From the NCBI RefSeq assembly GCF_014852005.1, contig NZ_JACVAU010000001.1, positions 1,262,001-1,326,000 of the forward strand: 64,000 bases of DNA, given 5' to 3'. Source of the DNA: Pseudoxanthomonas sp. PXM03 (lineage in GTDB: Bacteria > Pseudomonadota > Gammaproteobacteria > Xanthomonadales > Xanthomonadaceae). Positions 63,369-64,000 of this stretch are shown piece by piece (within the stretch, counting starts at the first letter, position 1; every line of letters begins with the position of its first letter). A program made the position numbers and the translations under genes. Below the pieces are notes generated by a model. The model saw only the letters and a program-made list of their open reading frames with translations, was not told where the DNA came from and searched no databases.

Positions 63369-63659
63369 TTGAGCGACACCCCGCAAGGCGCCCCCGCCCC
63401 CGAGATCACCCTCTACAGTACCGCCATCTGCCCTTACTGCGTGGCGGCGAAGAACTTCCTCAAGAGCAAGGGCCAGACCTGGACGGAAGTACGCATCGAC
63501 CTTGACGCGGACGCACGCGAGAAGATGATCGCCAAGGCCAGGCGCACCAGCGTGCCTCAGATATTCATCGGCGAAACCCATGTGGGCGGCTACGACGACA
63601 TGATCGCGCTGCACCGTGCAGGCAAGCTGGAAGCCCTGCTCGCAGGGGAGGCGGCATGA
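63369..63659 (+). CDS. grxC: glutaredoxin 3
   Basis: A 96-residue dithiol glutaredoxin with the C21-P-Y-C24 active site and the TSVPQIFIG cis-proline motif that binds glutathione. It reduces disulfides and ribonucleotide reductase partners. The TTG at 63369 is taken as start because GGAGA lies at the right distance; other starts would add unrelated residues. Its stop overlaps the start of the AhpD-like gene by four bases (ATGA). Confidence 0.9.
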   Translation: MSDTPQGAPAPEITLYSTAICPYCVAAKNFLKSKGQTWTEVRIDLDADAREKMIAKARRTSVPQIFIGETHVGGYDDMIALHRAGKLEALLAGEAA

Positions 63660-64000
63660 GCGCGGCCGACGACAGCCAGGACCGCGTGAAGGCATTCACC
63701 GAGTTCCGGCAGCGGATGAACAAGCGCATCCTGGATGAACCCAACCAGGTCGTCCGCCGCTTCTTCGCCTTGGACACGCAGACCTACCAGGCAGGCGCGC
63801 TGGACGTGAAGACGAAGGAACTGCTGGGCCTGGTGGCTTCGATGGTGCTGCGTTGCGACGACTGCATCAGCTACCACGTCGCCCAGTGCAAGGAGGCCGG
63901 CGTCACGCGCGAGGAATTCTTCGAGACGTTCTCGGTGGGCCTGGTGGTGGGCGGCTCCATCGTCATCCCGCACCTGCGCCGGGCGGTGGATTTCCTCGAC
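63656..64000 (+). CDS. carboxymuconolactone decarboxylase/AhpD-like protein, cut off by window edge
   Basis: The first 115 residues of a helical CMD-family protein with the CxxC motif of AhpD-like enzymes (C67-DD-C70, then H74), in MVLRCDDCISYH. Such proteins reduce peroxides through a lipoyl or thioredoxin-like path. Coupling to glutaredoxin by a four-base overlap fits a role in thiol redox, where glutaredoxin could be its reductant. The 3' end lies outside the window. Confidence 0.85.
   Translation, partial: MSAADDSQDRVKAFTEFRQRMNKRILDEPNQVVRRFFALDTQTYQAGALDVKTKELLGLVASMVLRCDDCISYHVAQCKEAGVTREEFFETFSVGLVVGGSIVIPHLRRAVDFLD

Noticed and set aside
1..64000. tRNA, rRNA, CRISPR, transposase, integrase or prophage genes
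   Set aside because: None was seen in the gaps between genes, which are almost all under 300 bases and hold promoters or the palindromic repeats listed.

Overview
The window is GC-rich chromosomal DNA of a gammaproteobacterium of the Xanthomonadaceae (Lysobacterales), most like Pseudoxanthomonas or Stenotrophomonas. This rests on the family make-up (CreBCD, PhoBR-Ppk1-Ppx, a polyamine island with PuuR), strong third-position GC bias with long antisense shadow frames, and xanthomonad-type dispersed palindromes. No rRNA, tRNA, CRISPR array, transposase or prophage gene was seen. Genes run off both ends (a MshEN-like repeat protein at base 1, an AhpD-like protein at base 64000).

About 2.1-26.4 kb is a polyamine catabolism and uptake island. 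On the minus strand lie bauA (beta-alanine:pyruvate aminotransferase), ald (alanine dehydrogenase) and mmsA (malonate-semialdehyde dehydrogenase). Divergent from them are puuR (XRE-cupin regulator), puuC and a transporter of the major facilitator superfamily (MFS). After a bacteriohemerythrin and a dual-receiver GGDEF protein come puuB and a first puuA-type glutamine-synthetase homologue (minus), then puuD, a second puuA, spuC, two tandem potF-type binding proteins, potG, potH, potI and a Sad-type succinate-semialdehyde dehydrogenase (plus). Together these can import putrescine or spermidine, degrade it through gamma-glutamylated intermediates to GABA and succinate, and burn a C3 branch (beta-alanine) to acetyl-CoA. 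A GABA aminotransferase is not separately identifiable.

About 26.5-41 kb is housekeeping: two pirins, aquaporin, endonuclease V, a lipoprotein phosphatase, a phospholipase-D lipoprotein, Mfd, a methyltransferase, an acetyltransferase, a DUF808 membrane protein and RlmJ. Mfd carries a 127-bp palindromic repeat doublet, normally intergenic, read in frame inside its coding sequence. About 40.7-44.3 kb holds creB-creC-creD with a cre-tag-like site before creD. About 44.3-54 kb is a run of small accessory genes, including a MerR regulator whose divergent target has a perfect 20-bp SoxR-like palindrome in its promoter.

About 54-64 kb holds a GAF-EAL protein, then ppx, ppk1, phoR and phoB in one orientation with a Pho-box-like site before phoB, then a BepA-type M48 protease, glutaredoxin and an AhpD-like protein. 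Three families of small palindromic repeats punctuate the window; several copies sit between genes of the same strand, especially in the polyamine island.
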